Shown here: in pieces, positions 9,507 through 17,372 of the stretch
Layout of the letters: every line of letters starts with the position of its first letter
Position numbering within the stretch: the first letter of the stretch is position 1
Source of the DNA: Mesorhizobium sp.
Lineage (GTDB): Bacteria; Pseudomonadota; Alphaproteobacteria; Rhizobiales; Rhizobiaceae
Length of the DNA stretch: 64,000 nucleotides
Reading direction: 5' to 3'
Assembly: GCA_004020315.1 (NCBI GenBank)
Contig: SAQG01000008.1
Span: forward strand, 114,313 to 178,312
The notes under the pieces: model-generated
What the model was told of the DNA's origin: nothing
The model's input: the letters and a program-made list of their open reading frames with translations, nothing else
Databases searched by the model: none
Made by a program: the position numbers and the translations under genes

Positions 9507-9905
9507 ATGACCATCTACAAATCCCGCATCATCACCGTGTCCATCGACCGGGACTGGCGCGAAGTCTATGACTTCGCCTCCATCCCTGAGAATTTCCAGC
9601 GCTGGGCGGCAGGCCTCGGCAGGCGCTTCGAAAGATCGGGCGAAGAATGGACTGCGGAGGACCCCGACGGCCGGCTCATCCGTATCCGCTTCTCCCGGCC
9701 GAACGAACACGGTGTCCTCGATCACATCGTCTTTGCCGAGGACAAGGAAACCCGCAATGCGGTGCGCGTGGTTTCCAACGGGACCGGCGCGGAGGTCATA
9801 TTCGTGCTCTTGAGGACGCCGGACATGACGGAGGAGATATTCGCTGCCGACGCCGAGGCCGTGCAGCGCGACCTCAACACCCTGAAGGCAATGCTCGAAC
9901 GCTGA
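9507..9905 (+). CDS. SRPBCC family (START/Bet v1-like) protein
   Basis: A 132-residue protein preceded by a near-perfect ribosome site (AAAGGAGG). The N terminus IITVSIDRDWREVYDFASI and the following PENFQRWAAGLG are typical of the SRPBCC lipid/ligand-binding fold (polyketide cyclase-like). Such small soluble proteins bind hydrophobic molecules in a central cavity; no specific ligand is indicated. It is followed 28 bp later by a VOC protein with an equally strong ribosome site, so the two are probably co-expressed under the upstream AraC regulator. Confidence 0.82.
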   Translation: MTIYKSRIITVSIDRDWREVYDFASIPENFQRWAAGLGRRFERSGEEWTAEDPDGRLIRIRFSRPNEHGVLDHIVFAEDKETRNAVRVVSNGTGAEVIFVLLRTPDMTEEIFAADAEAVQRDLNTLKAMLER

Positions 9906-9933
9906 GCTCCAAAACCCGCGAAAGGAGAAGATC

Positions 9934-10290
9934 ATGGCCAAGTCCAGCAACGACAAGCGCATTGACTACGTCGAGTTTTCCGTCGGCGACATCGCGCGCT
10001 CGCGCGACTTCTATGAAAAGGCCTTCGGCTGGTCCTTCAAGGACTACGGGCCGAGCTATTGCGAGTTCAATGACGGCCGCCTGACCGGCGGCTTCGCTCT
10101 CGGCAGCCAGAGCAAGGCGGCAGGCGGGCCGCTGGTGATCCTCTATGCCGACGAGCTTGATGAGACCCAGCGCCGCGTCGAGGAGGCTGGCGGAAAGATC
10201 GTCAAGCCCGCCTATTCCTTCCCGGGCGGCCGCCGCTTCCACTTCTCCGATCCGGACGGCTATGAGCTGGCCGTGTGGTCGGAGAAGTGA
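9934..10290 (+). CDS. VOC family protein (glyoxalase/bleomycin-resistance-like)
   Basis: A 118-residue single-domain VOC protein. The start IDYVEFSVGDIARSRDFYEK and end GGRRFHFSDPDGYELAVWS are the two halves of the beta-alpha-beta-beta-beta fold, the latter containing the usual FxDPDG(N/Y) segment. A GAAAGGAG ribosome site precedes the ATG. Members bind a metal ion and act as lyases, dioxygenases or antibiotic-binding proteins; nothing here decides between them. A terminator follows within 15 bp, closing the AraC-SRPBCC-VOC unit. Confidence 0.88.
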   Translation: MAKSSNDKRIDYVEFSVGDIARSRDFYEKAFGWSFKDYGPSYCEFNDGRLTGGFALGSQSKAAGGPLVILYADELDETQRRVEEAGGKIVKPAYSFPGGRRFHFSDPDGYELAVWSEK

Positions 10291-10300
10291 GGAAGCAGAA

Positions 10301-10330
10301 GGGGCGCCGAGCAGAGCCCGGCGCCTCTTT
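10301..10330 (+). terminator. Rho-independent terminator after the VOC gene
   Basis: Stem ggggcgccg / cggcgcctc (9 bp, one wobble) with a 9-nt loop and a trailing TTT, placed 10 bp after the VOC stop codon. Confidence 0.8.
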
Positions 10331-10558
10331 CGAATGGTTTGGGGCCGAATGGTTTAGGCGGGGCCATCGGGACTTAATGCGGCTCTTGGCGCCAGGAGCG
10401 GATATGAACACCTGACCGGGCGAACCACCAGGGATCCGATTGCGCGACTGGTGTCCCTGCGCTGAACCACCCCTTTAGAAATGCCTGCACTGCTGTTGTA
10501 ACAAATTATTCTCACATCGTATAAGGCTGGCTGAGGACCATCGCATACCGCACGGCGC

Positions 10559-11140
10559 ATGACGGAACCGACACGAACGACAGTCCGGCAAAGACTGTAT
10601 GCTTTTTTGATCGCTGGCCTGGGCGGGCTGGCCGCATCGGCAATCTCGTTTTCGATGACGCTCTACGAAGCTGCCCATCCGCCAAAGACGCCTGTCGTGC
10701 AAGCAGGCCAGCAGATCGATACCGGTCGCTGGTTTGTGACCTTGCGAACGGCACGTGTCGGAACCGTGCCGCCAACAGGCGTTCCCCCTTCGCGGCCTGT
10801 GCAGCTTGTGATGGTGGATCTGGATGTGGTGAACCGTTCCGCCACCCCGAACAACGTGCTCTATCGCGTCGTCACGCTCAGCGCGCCGGCGCAAAAGCTG
10901 CCGATGCCAACGGTTTATCTCGATCGCGACAAGTATCTGGCGGGATATTTCAATCCCAACATGCCGGAACGCCTTACCATGGCTTGGGAGTGGCCGGCCG
11001 GTGTGCCCGTGCCCGACAAGGTGACGATCACCGTCACCGGCCAGATCTACAAGCTGCGCGACAATCTCTACGGCGCAAGCGGGTGGTACGACCGTGATCC
11101 CGTTGCGACGGTCGATCTGCCGGTGGAGAAGGCGCCATGA
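10559..11140 (+). CDS. Membrane-anchored hypothetical protein, first of three
   Basis: A 193-residue protein of unknown function. A hydrophobic segment at about residues 14-36 (AFLIAGLGGLAASAISFSMT) should anchor it in the inner membrane, with the remaining 150 residues in the periplasm. The soluble part is beta-rich: a basal strand (GRWFVTLRTARVG), a central strand pair (VQLVMVDLDVVNRS) and a late segment PNMPERLTMAWEWP that suggests an immunoglobulin-like or DUF4352-like sandwich. It overlaps the next gene by 4 bp (ATGA). The two following genes encode proteins with the same general layout. I do not recognise the family. Confidence 0.7.
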   Translation: MTEPTRTTVRQRLYAFLIAGLGGLAASAISFSMTLYEAAHPPKTPVVQAGQQIDTGRWFVTLRTARVGTVPPTGVPPSRPVQLVMVDLDVVNRSATPNNVLYRVVTLSAPAQKLPMPTVYLDRDKYLAGYFNPNMPERLTMAWEWPAGVPVPDKVTITVTGQIYKLRDNLYGASGWYDRDPVATVDLPVEKAP

Positions 11141-11730
11141 TGCGCATGGTGCGTTCGGCGCTTGCGCTGCTGTTCGCTGCCGCCGTGCTCTACGCCATGC
11201 AGCATACGCGTCCACTGTACAGCGACATTACATCGCCGATAGCCTCTTCGGGCGGCATGAACAAGCGTGTGGAGGGCCGCGCGTTCGCGCTTTCGCTGGA
11301 CAGCGCCAGGGTGGCGCGTGTTCTCAACATCGAGACCTTCGGGAAGTCAAAGCCCTACACGAGTTCCGGTGTATGGGTTGTGGTCGAAGGCGAGGCCGAG
11401 GCGAAATTCGAGACCTTGGGTCTCACATCGGGCGAGTGGCTAAGCGGCAGCGGCGTCCGTTATGTCCTGACCGACCGCGTGCCGGCGACGATCGAAATGA
11501 TGCCGGGGGATGTCTACCAGCCCGGCCTGCCACGTCGTGTCCTTCTGGTGTTCGAAGTGCCGGAGGATGCTGTCGCCGGCGGGACCGTCGTGGTCGCACG
11601 CACAAAATTGCTGCCGCTCGACGACGAGATCCGCATCACCACGGATGTTTCCGGCAAAGACATCGAGCCCGCGATCACCATCCGCCGCAGCGAAGAAAGG
11701 CCGCCATGGACAGTTCTCCCGCAAAGGTGA
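11137..11730 (+). CDS. Membrane-anchored hypothetical protein, second of three
   Basis: A 197-residue protein with an N-terminal anchor or signal (residues 4-20, MVRSALALLFAAAVLYA) and a periplasmic domain of about 170 residues. The order of features mirrors the upstream gene: an opening strand (RAFALSLDSARVARV), a central strand pair (SGVWVVVEGEAEAKF) and a late PGLPRRVLLVFEVPEDAV segment, comparable to PNMPERLTMAWEWP in the first protein. The start lies 4 bp inside gene one, and the end overlaps gene three by 25 bp, so all three should be translated together. Function unknown. Confidence 0.7.
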   Translation: MMRMVRSALALLFAAAVLYAMQHTRPLYSDITSPIASSGGMNKRVEGRAFALSLDSARVARVLNIETFGKSKPYTSSGVWVVVEGEAEAKFETLGLTSGEWLSGSGVRYVLTDRVPATIEMMPGDVYQPGLPRRVLLVFEVPEDAVAGGTVVVARTKLLPLDDEIRITTDVSGKDIEPAITIRRSEERPPWTVLPQR

Positions 11731-12266
11731 CGTCAACGCGGCGAGGCTACTGGCTGAGCATGATGGCGCTGGTGGTCGCACTGCCTGCCGCGCTAGCCGC
11801 GCAGACGTGGGGAAGCATAAAGGACTGGCGCTCCCAACATTTGCGCCAGCCTGTATCTGCGACCTTGGGACAGCCGATCGATTATGCCGGCGCTAGCTGG
11901 ACCGTGACGCGCCTCACCAGACTGGCAGGCAGCGAGGGAAGCGCTGTCTTCCTTGCCGAATTCGAAGCTCTCGCTGCTGACCCGAAAGCGCTCGGCTCCG
12001 TTCCCTGCGAGGTGCGGCTTTCCGATGGCAGCGGTCGCGAATGGCGGCCAACCCTATTTGCCGATCCGGCGGTCAGGAAGCAATATCCGGAGGCCGAGCA
12101 ACGGTCCCTGTGTGGCGGCATGGCATTCGCGGCCACGGAGCCCGGCAAACCAGCACGGATGGCTGCCAGCTTTTCGATCCCACCTGCGGCGAGCAGCCTC
12201 ACGCTATCGATCGCCCTCTACTCGGCGCTGCCGAATTATCTCAGCGTCAGCGAACCGCGGACCTGA
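11706..12266 (+). CDS. Membrane-anchored hypothetical protein, third of three
   Basis: A 186-residue protein. The chosen ATG at 11706 gives MDSSPAKVTSTRRG followed by a hydrophobic anchor (YWLSMMALVVALPAALAA, residues 15-32) and a periplasmic domain. That domain again opens with a strand (IDYAGASWTVTRLTRLAG), has a middle strand pair (AVFLAEFEALAAD) and a late segment PGKPARMAASFSIPP in the position of the PERL/PRRV segment of the other two. Two cysteines (PCEV, LCGG) could form a disulfide. It ends convergently, overlapping the reverse-strand membrane gene by 20 bp. Function unknown. Confidence 0.68.
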   Translation: MDSSPAKVTSTRRGYWLSMMALVVALPAALAAQTWGSIKDWRSQHLRQPVSATLGQPIDYAGASWTVTRLTRLAGSEGSAVFLAEFEALAADPKALGSVPCEVRLSDGSGREWRPTLFADPAVRKQYPEAEQRSLCGGMAFAATEPGKPARMAASFSIPPAASSLTLSIALYSALPNYLSVSEPRT

Positions 12267-13498
12267 GGCCACTGGCTTCGCCAGCCATGGCGACTGCAGT
12301 CTCGAGCACGGCTGCAAGCAGCGCGACCCGCACCGCGTCGAGCAGGATTCCTCCGTCGAGGTCGCTTGGGCTGCCGATGAACAGGCTGATGGCATCGGCG
12401 AAGATCTGCCAGGTCCCGAGATCATGCACTCCGATCAGCCTTGTCAGGCCGTACCATATCCAGGCGCCGGCCCACGAGATGGCCTGATAGGCGATGACGA
12501 AGGTGACAAGCGTGGCAAGGCCGGCACTGAGTGTCAGCTTGAGGCAAGTCCAGACCGGCGAATAGCGGCTGCGGTAGCCGCCAACGAAGTGAGACGCGAA
12601 ATCCTTCAGCCATTTCTGCCAGGAGGTTGCGCGCGATGGCGCAGCACCGGGAGCGGCCGGCGCGGAAAGTTCATAGCCGTTGATGATCGCTGCCATCACC
12701 AGCCAGACAATCGGCAGCAAAGCGAAAAAGAAAAGATTTTGGAGCTGCTCTCCGAAGGGAAGCGGCCGGAATTCCACGGGAACGAATTGGCCGGCCGCGG
12801 CCGGCCTGACTTACCGGCGCAAGCAGATCGAGGCTGAGCTGCTGCAATGCGGCGCCTGCGCCAAGCCAGCGGATGAAATGGTCCTTCCATACGCCGAGCG
12901 CGTAGAGGCCGATGAAGACCCAAGTTGCGTCCGTCGCTACGATCAGCAGCCGCCAGTAGGGGTGAGAGGCGCGCGCATTCAGTCGCTTGGCGGCAAAACG
13001 CACCAGCCAGCATATGACGATCGACAGTACCACGCCGCTTGATTGAAGAATGGCGAAGATGTCGACGCTCTTGCCGAGATCGGTTTGGGCGAGCGCCATG
13101 CGCGAATATTCGCGAACCGTATCGCCAAGAAAACCCCAAGCGGCATAATAGGCGAAGAACGGCAGGATCGCAGCGGCGGTAATCGCCAGGATTGGCTCGC
13201 GTTTTGTTTCGTCCACTCCCTTTTTCGCTTTTTGTCTCAGTGTCGCCACCGCCGGCATGTGCGGCCGAAGCACCACGAACATCATGACCAGCACCGTCAG
13301 CTTAGCGAGAACCACCAACGACAGCATGACCATTCCGCCCAGCGGGAATTGGAGGCCGATCGTCACGGCGCCCTGAAGCAGCAGATCATGAGCGATCATA
13401 CCCAGGCAGCCAACAAGCAACAGCTGCGGCCAGCACTGGACAAGCAACCGCGCGGTCAATGCAAGCGGCCGGTATATGTCGTCGATTGTCGTGATCAT
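12247..13498 (-). pseudogene. Polytopic membrane protein gene with apparent frameshift
   Basis: Two overlapping reverse-strand frames look like halves of one gene. The 5' half starts at ATG 13498 (MITTIDDIYRPLALTARLLV) and has about five membrane segments down to LSLDLLAPVS. It then turns into arginine-rich sequence and stops at 12671. The second frame, open only from 12810, carries on with plausible protein (AAAGQFVPVEFRPLPFGEQL), then further membrane segments (FFFALLPIVWLVMAAII; LATLVTFVIAYQAISWAGAW) to 12247. A one-base insertion between about 12780 and 12811, beside the GC palindrome ggccggccgcggccggcc, would explain it. Joined length is about 415 residues. Sequencing error or true decay cannot be told apart here. 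Confidence 0.65.
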
Positions 13499-13841
13499 CG
13501 CGTCGAGAGGCTTTCGTGCTCCGGTCTGGACTGTAAGATGTTGTTCACCAAAAGAGCACGGCGTAGGCTGCGAAATCAATCTGACAGACGCATTCAAATG
13601 GTTCCGTCGCGCAGCGCTTCAGGATGATCCGGATGCGAGAGAAGACCTCTTAGGTTAATGTCGCGCGCATCCAGACAGACTTGCCACTCCCAGTGTGAGA
13701 GTTGCTCGATGGCAAAGGTCGTTCTTGATGGCGTCACGACACCAAAGCACGCGTGTGAAACATGAGCTACGACCGAAAATGGGTGATAGGCATGGTGAGC
13801 GACTTTCAAAACGGGCCCTTAACCGCAAAGCAGCATTTGAG
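13499..13841. other. Gene-poor region with Sel1-like remnant
   Basis: A 343-bp region upstream of the polytopic gene. The only coding-like trace is the Sel1-repeat remnant at 13551-13658 on the plus strand. I see no other gene, terminator or repeat. Confidence 0.4.
13551..13658 (+). pseudogene. Remnant of a Sel1-like (TPR-related) repeat protein
   Basis: The plus-strand frame ending at 13658 reads HGVGCEINLTDAFKWFRRAA and then DDPDAREDLLG. This follows the Sel1 repeat pattern (G-x-G-V-x-x-(D/N)-x-x-x-A-x-x-W-(F/Y)-x-x-A-A-x-x-G-x-x-x-A-x-x-x-L-G). Nothing Sel1-like precedes or follows it, and no ribosome site serves it. A degraded fragment of a larger gene is the likely explanation. Confidence 0.4.
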
Positions 13842-14051
13842 TTATCGCAACGCGCCTTGCGCGGCCAACAGCTTGTGCTTTTCGAAGATCGCTAGCTTCT
13901 GCGGATAAGTCATCCGCACCTTGGCGTTGCACCCGTTACATCTGAAGTGCGCGATCGTTCTTAGCGCGGAGCCCTTCCTTACCGCCGGATGCGAGCAGTC
14001 CGGACAATCGAATGTGAGGGCAACATCAGACAGGTCTTCGGCTAAACCCAT
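13842..14051 (-). CDS. Small zinc-ribbon-like hypothetical protein
   Basis: About 69 residues from the ATG at 14051, chosen because AAGGGG sits six bases upstream. Starts at 14057 or TTG 14105 are possible but have poor ribosome sites. Two CxxC pairs (DCPDCSH and RCNGCNA) about 20 residues apart suggest a single zinc ribbon, followed by a basic helix (YPQKLAIFEKHKLLAAQ). Function unknown; a small nucleic-acid or protein-binding adaptor is possible. It stands alone in a gene-poor stretch. Confidence 0.55.
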   Translation of the reverse strand: MGLAEDLSDVALTFDCPDCSHPAVRKGSALRTIAHFRCNGCNAKVRMTYPQKLAIFEKHKLLAAQGALR

Positions 14052-14169
14052 TTCCATCCCCTTCGCAAGCGCAGTGGCTACACTCTGGCGAGTCTCAATG
14101 GGCAATTAAGATGCCAATCCGGCTGTGCCAAAGCGGGACTAGAACGATTCGCCTCGGAACGCCGCCAAG

Positions 14170-14403
14170 CTAGTGCGCCGTCTCTGAGCCTTTTGAGCGA
14201 CGAAGAGACCTAACGTCCTCCAGCAGTTCGCGTTCATTGGTAGTAATGTTTCGGAAGATTGCGACAATCGTCACCGCTAAGGCTTCGGCATCCTGGCTTA
14301 AAGGGTCGATGTGTTCATCTGCGCAAACCTGATCAAACACGCGTTCACAAATAGCCAAATCGTGAGGGCTGAGGCGGGTGCGACTGAAACGCCGGCGCTG
14401 CAT
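14170..14403 (-). CDS. Small hypothetical protein
   Basis: A 77-residue protein from the ATG at 14403, which has GAAGG eight bases upstream; the frame is open to 14436. It begins very basic (MQRRRFSRTRLSPHDLAICE) and continues as predicted helices (VFDQVCADEHID, AEALAVTIVAIFRN, ERELLEDVRSLRRSKG). I recognise no domain. Codon use and the good ribosome site favour a real gene. It could be a small regulatory or stress-related protein, but nothing proves this. Confidence 0.5.
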   Translation of the reverse strand: MQRRRFSRTRLSPHDLAICERVFDQVCADEHIDPLSQDAEALAVTIVAIFRNITTNERELLEDVRSLRRSKGSETAH

Positions 14404-15242
14404 TTTGCGAACCTTCGAGGCTCGCTGCCCGTGCAAAAGAAGCGGGCCTTCGCAAGAAACGCGAGTGTTGAGTGGTTGTTCCCGGTCACAAGCTTTTGTT
14501 ATGCGGACCGCAGCAGGGCAGACTAAATGCCTTCCGCACGCGTGCGAGCGCGATCTGCGCCTCGACCTTGGCGTTTCCTATTTGCGTCATGTTGTGCACG
14601 TGATCGGGGGAAATTGCGCCTACGCGCATTGGTCGGTTTCGCTATCCACGCAATAGTTGCAGCATCGGGTGCGTGGCACCTGTGACTGGTTGCTCCTGTC
14701 CGGTACTTCGCCTTCAGCGAGTATCGTTGTCGACGGTCGTATTCACCAACGGCAGGATCCGCGTCTCGCTCCATGCGATTACGCCAACGTGCTTCCTGGG
14801 ATAGGCCGTATAAATTCGTCTGTGGTCGTCATTTGACGACTGTTCAAACCAGTATCCCTTGATCATTCTCAACGCCACGCGCGGGGGCGGAGACGGCCGG
14901 CGCCGCTTGGGGGGCGTGGGGTAAGAACGCTTGACGGCGCCGGCCAGGCGGATTGTAGTCCGCCGCCTCTGCATAGTAGCGACCCTAGCGATTAGGTAAT
15001 TCCCACTATCGCGGAATGCGATGAGAGACGCGCGAGACGCATCATCGCTGTAGGACAGCGGCCAGCCGAAACGCCGCTGATTAGGCTTTACGCGCCGCTC
15101 CCGGCTGCGCAGCTACGCTTGCCATCATATCAGATAAGCCTAATGTAAATCATGATCTGGCCATTGAGCGGGCGCGGCGGCGCATTCCGGGTGGGCGCTA
15201 TTCATCCGGTGAATATGTCGATCACGCACAAGGGAGGACGAG
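14404..15242. other. Gene-poor region containing structured repeat copy 1
   Basis: An 839-bp stretch with no gene that I can support. The first 390 bp show no clear signal. The structured repeat occupies about 14796-15017. The last 200 bp carry the promoter region of the SnoaL-like gene at 15243. Confidence 0.5.
14796..15017. repeat. Structured dispersed repeat, copy 1 (uninterrupted)
   Basis: About 220 bp that recur at 15984-16404. Part A (14796-14890) includes the perfect palindrome gtcgtcatttgacgac. Part B (from 14894) includes the 11-bp inverted repeat ggccggcgccg / cggcgccggcc around a G-rich loop, then a second hairpin ggcgga / tccgcc and a final conserved block ending cgcggaatg. The stem sequences are identical in both copies, while loops differ, which suggests a structural constraint. 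On the reverse strand part A can be read as FEQSSNDDHRRIYTA in both copies. Confidence 0.75.
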
Positions 15243-15698
15243 GTGAGACTGGTTAAGTCATTTGCATTTGCCGCAGTGCTGCTTCTTTCGTCTCCGTTGC
15301 CTGCGGCCGCCCAGTCGGCTCGCGAGGACATCGAAGCGGCGCTGACGAAATTCACGGACGCCTTCAACAGCGGAAACGCGGCGGCGGTGGGTCAGATGTA
15401 TACCGAGGATGCCGCCGTGCTGCCGCCCGACGGCAAGCGCATCGATGGCCGCAAGGGTGTGGAAGAATTCTGGCAGGGCGCGATCAAAGGCGGGATGAAG
15501 AATCTCACCCTGAAGGCGCTGGAAGTGGAAGAGAGTGCGAACCTCGCCTACGAAGTTGGCGCATTTACGCTCGATGTGCCGAGCAAAGACGGCGCCCTCT
15601 CCACCGTTGCGGGCAAGTACATCGTCGTCTGGAAAAAGGGTGACGACGGGACATGGCGCCTGCATCGGGACATCTGGAATTTCGGTGCGGCCCAATAG
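15243..15698 (+). CDS. Secreted SnoaL/DUF4440-like (NTF2-fold) protein
   Basis: A 151-residue protein from a GTG at 15243 preceded by GGGAGG at good spacing. Residues 1-23 form a signal peptide (LVKSFAFAAVLLLSSPLPA, cleavage near AAA-QSA). The mature part matches the SgcJ/EcaC/DUF4440 pattern of the NTF2 fold: FTDAFNSGNAAAVGQMYTED, AAVLPPDGKRIDGRKGVEEF, and a terminal GTWRLHRDIWN. Family members are small barrels whose cavity binds hydrophobic ligands. No partner gene lies nearby, and it stands inside a gene-poor stretch. Confidence 0.8.
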   Translation: MRLVKSFAFAAVLLLSSPLPAAAQSAREDIEAALTKFTDAFNSGNAAAVGQMYTEDAAVLPPDGKRIDGRKGVEEFWQGAIKGGMKNLTLKALEVEESANLAYEVGAFTLDVPSKDGALSTVAGKYIVVWKKGDDGTWRLHRDIWNFGAAQ

Positions 15699-16391
15699 GG
15701 ATTGATATCCAGGCCCTCATTCACCGCCCTGGCGAAAGGTGCGGCTGGCTTTTTTGCATGTGGAGCAAAGGCTTGAGACGAAAGTTTGCGCATTTGCAGC
15801 ATGTTTTCGCAGGCACATGCTGCAAGATCGGGTGGCCCCGATCAGCCCACGTCCCTCTCCCGGAGGGCGCCGGCACCTGCTTTTGATAGACTTCCAGGCG
15901 CCGGCTGCCTCGTCGACGATCCCGGAGATGAAGAATAGTCCCTGCGTCAGGTTACCGGAAACGCTACTAATCTCGCCGCCTCGTGGGATAGCCGTATAAA
16001 TTCGTCTGTGGTCGTCATTTGACGACTGTTCAAACCGGTCTTCCTCGATCATTTTCAATGCCACGCGCGAGGCGGGGATGTATTTGAAACAGAATCCAAT
16101 GGATCACTTAGCAGACGATCCCATTATCCGCTGCGATATCGCAGATAGGCTAATTAAAGGCCGCCGAGAGCGATGGAGATCTCCCGATTGCGTGGCGTGT
16201 GTACAGATCGCCGCGAGTTGCAGAAAGAACCTGTCAAACCCGCACGTTTGTTGGATTAATGCCGAGCGCGCGGTAGAAAGTGGCCGGCGCCGCTGGGGGG
16301 CGTGGGGTAAGGACGCTTGACGGCGCCGGCCAGGCGGATTGGGGTCCGCCGCCGCTGGATAGTACCGATCTTGGCAAATCGAGTAATTCCG
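15699..16391. other. Gene-poor region containing structured repeat copy 2
   Basis: A 693-bp stretch mostly occupied by the second, interrupted copy of the structured repeat. I see no well-supported gene. The longest local frame over the inserted segment (16078-16320, 80 residues) has no ribosome site or recognisable domain. Confidence 0.45.
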
Positions 16392-16404
16392 TTATCGCGG
16401 AATG
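15984..16404. repeat. Structured dispersed repeat, copy 2, interrupted by about 200 bp
   Basis: Part A (15984-16073) and part B (16281-16404) match copy 1 at 14796-15017 in the same order and orientation. Between them lie about 205 bp (16074-16280) absent from copy 1. Part A keeps the gtcgtcatttgacgac palindrome. Part B keeps the 11-bp stem ggccggcgccg / cggcgccggcc and the ggcgga / tccgcc stem. Either copy 2 gained an insert or copy 1 lost it; no clear target duplication or terminal inverted repeat is visible at the insert ends. Confidence 0.75.
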
Positions 16405-16649
16405 TCAGGAGGCGGTCGACGACCCTCAGTCCTTGCATCGTCATCACCCTGCGCGGAGCCATCGTCTTCATCTGCCGGGCTTTCAAACCCGGCCAGTTGC
16501 CGGTCGGCCACTTCTTTGGCGAGGCCCACCAAGGCGTCGACCTCTTGCATCTGGTCCACGTGACCGCCATTGGCGACATATTTCCGGATCCTCCTCAGTT
16601 GGTCAGAGGTTCGTCGCAACGTTTCGGCGATTGACAGCTTCTTGGCCAC
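16392..16649 (-). CDS. Small helical hypothetical protein
   Basis: An 85-residue protein from a GTG at 16649 with GGAG eight bases upstream; the frame extends to 16733 but the upstream part looks non-coding. Residues 1-55 are predicted helical (KKLSIAETLRRTSDQLRRIR, then GGHVDQMQEVDALVGLAKEV), followed by an acidic tail (ESPADEDDGSAQGDDD). The 3' end runs into the conserved end block of repeat copy 2. No family recognised. It may be a relic of a mobile or plasmid-like element. Confidence 0.4.
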   Translation of the reverse strand: MAKKLSIAETLRRTSDQLRRIRKYVANGGHVDQMQEVDALVGLAKEVADRQLAGFESPADEDDGSAQGDDDARTEGRRPPPDIPR

Positions 16650-17372
16650 GCCTGCATCTCCTGCATCCCAACCCTCAAGACGAGCAAGCGTTCCGGCCCG
16701 AAACTTTTTGTGGCAAAAAAGTCGATATTTCAATCGACCAGCTTGATACAGCCCCTCTCAACTTTGAACAGGCCGTCCTGGCAACGTGCGCCGTAATGGG
16801 TCAACACGTCTGGCATCGTAATTGCACGGGGCAGCAATGGGGGCGATGGGGGGTCCCGCCGCTTCGCAAATGGAGCGGCGGGGCTTTTTTGCGCTTTCAG
16901 CCATCACCCTTCAGCGGCAGGTGGGAGTCCGCGCCTTCCATTGAGCAAGTTCGAACGCCCGGCAGCCCTATTGGGGATGACTGTTAGCAGGCCGCCGGGC
17001 CTTGACCACCAGCGAGCTTAAGAGGAGGCGCTGTGCTGGCTGACCAAAACCTGCGCTCAAGACAACGGAATAGCATCATTCGAACGAACACTGTCCGTCC
17101 TTCTACACGTCGTTGCTTTCGATGATGCCGGCCGCGCCGTCGGGCAGGTGGAGGGCAGGCGCCGCTGTGAGGGCTGCCTGGCACGTCCATCCCAGCCTGG
17201 TGTTCGGGCACGCATTTCACGATCAGTTTAACCGAAATTTGCTGACTACGATCACTGTCGCCTCCTTGTTCCCAAGGTTACTAGGGGCAGGTTCAGAAGC
17301 GAAAGCAACCTGTGCGCGGAATGTGCGTAGGTATGCTGGCAGTGCATATTATCCAGCAATAGTAGTGGCATC
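16650..17372. other. Gene-poor region with orphan terminator
   Basis: A 723-bp region between the small helical ORF and tRNA-Ser. It contains a strong plus-strand terminator at 16853-16890 with no recognisable gene upstream. The rest shows no feature I can support; frames across it lack ribosome sites and domain patterns. Confidence 0.45.
16853..16890 (+). terminator. Strong orphan Rho-independent terminator (possible sRNA 3' end)
   Basis: Perfect 9-bp stem cccgccgct / agcggcggg (extendable by two pairs) with a 10-nt loop, followed by cTTTTTT. No plus-strand gene is found in the 200 bp upstream, so it may end a non-coding transcript. Confidence 0.7.

Noticed and set aside
16280..16987. 235-residue plus-strand frame across repeat copy 2 and the orphan terminator
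   Set aside because: It reads through both hairpins of the repeat and a strong terminator, has low-complexity Arg/Gly/Pro content and no ribosome site.
13500..17372. Partial duplicate of the tRNA-Ser 3' end as an attachment site
   Set aside because: I looked for gattcgaaccc and cggagggag in the gene-poor stretch and found no convincing second copy, so no att pair can be claimed.
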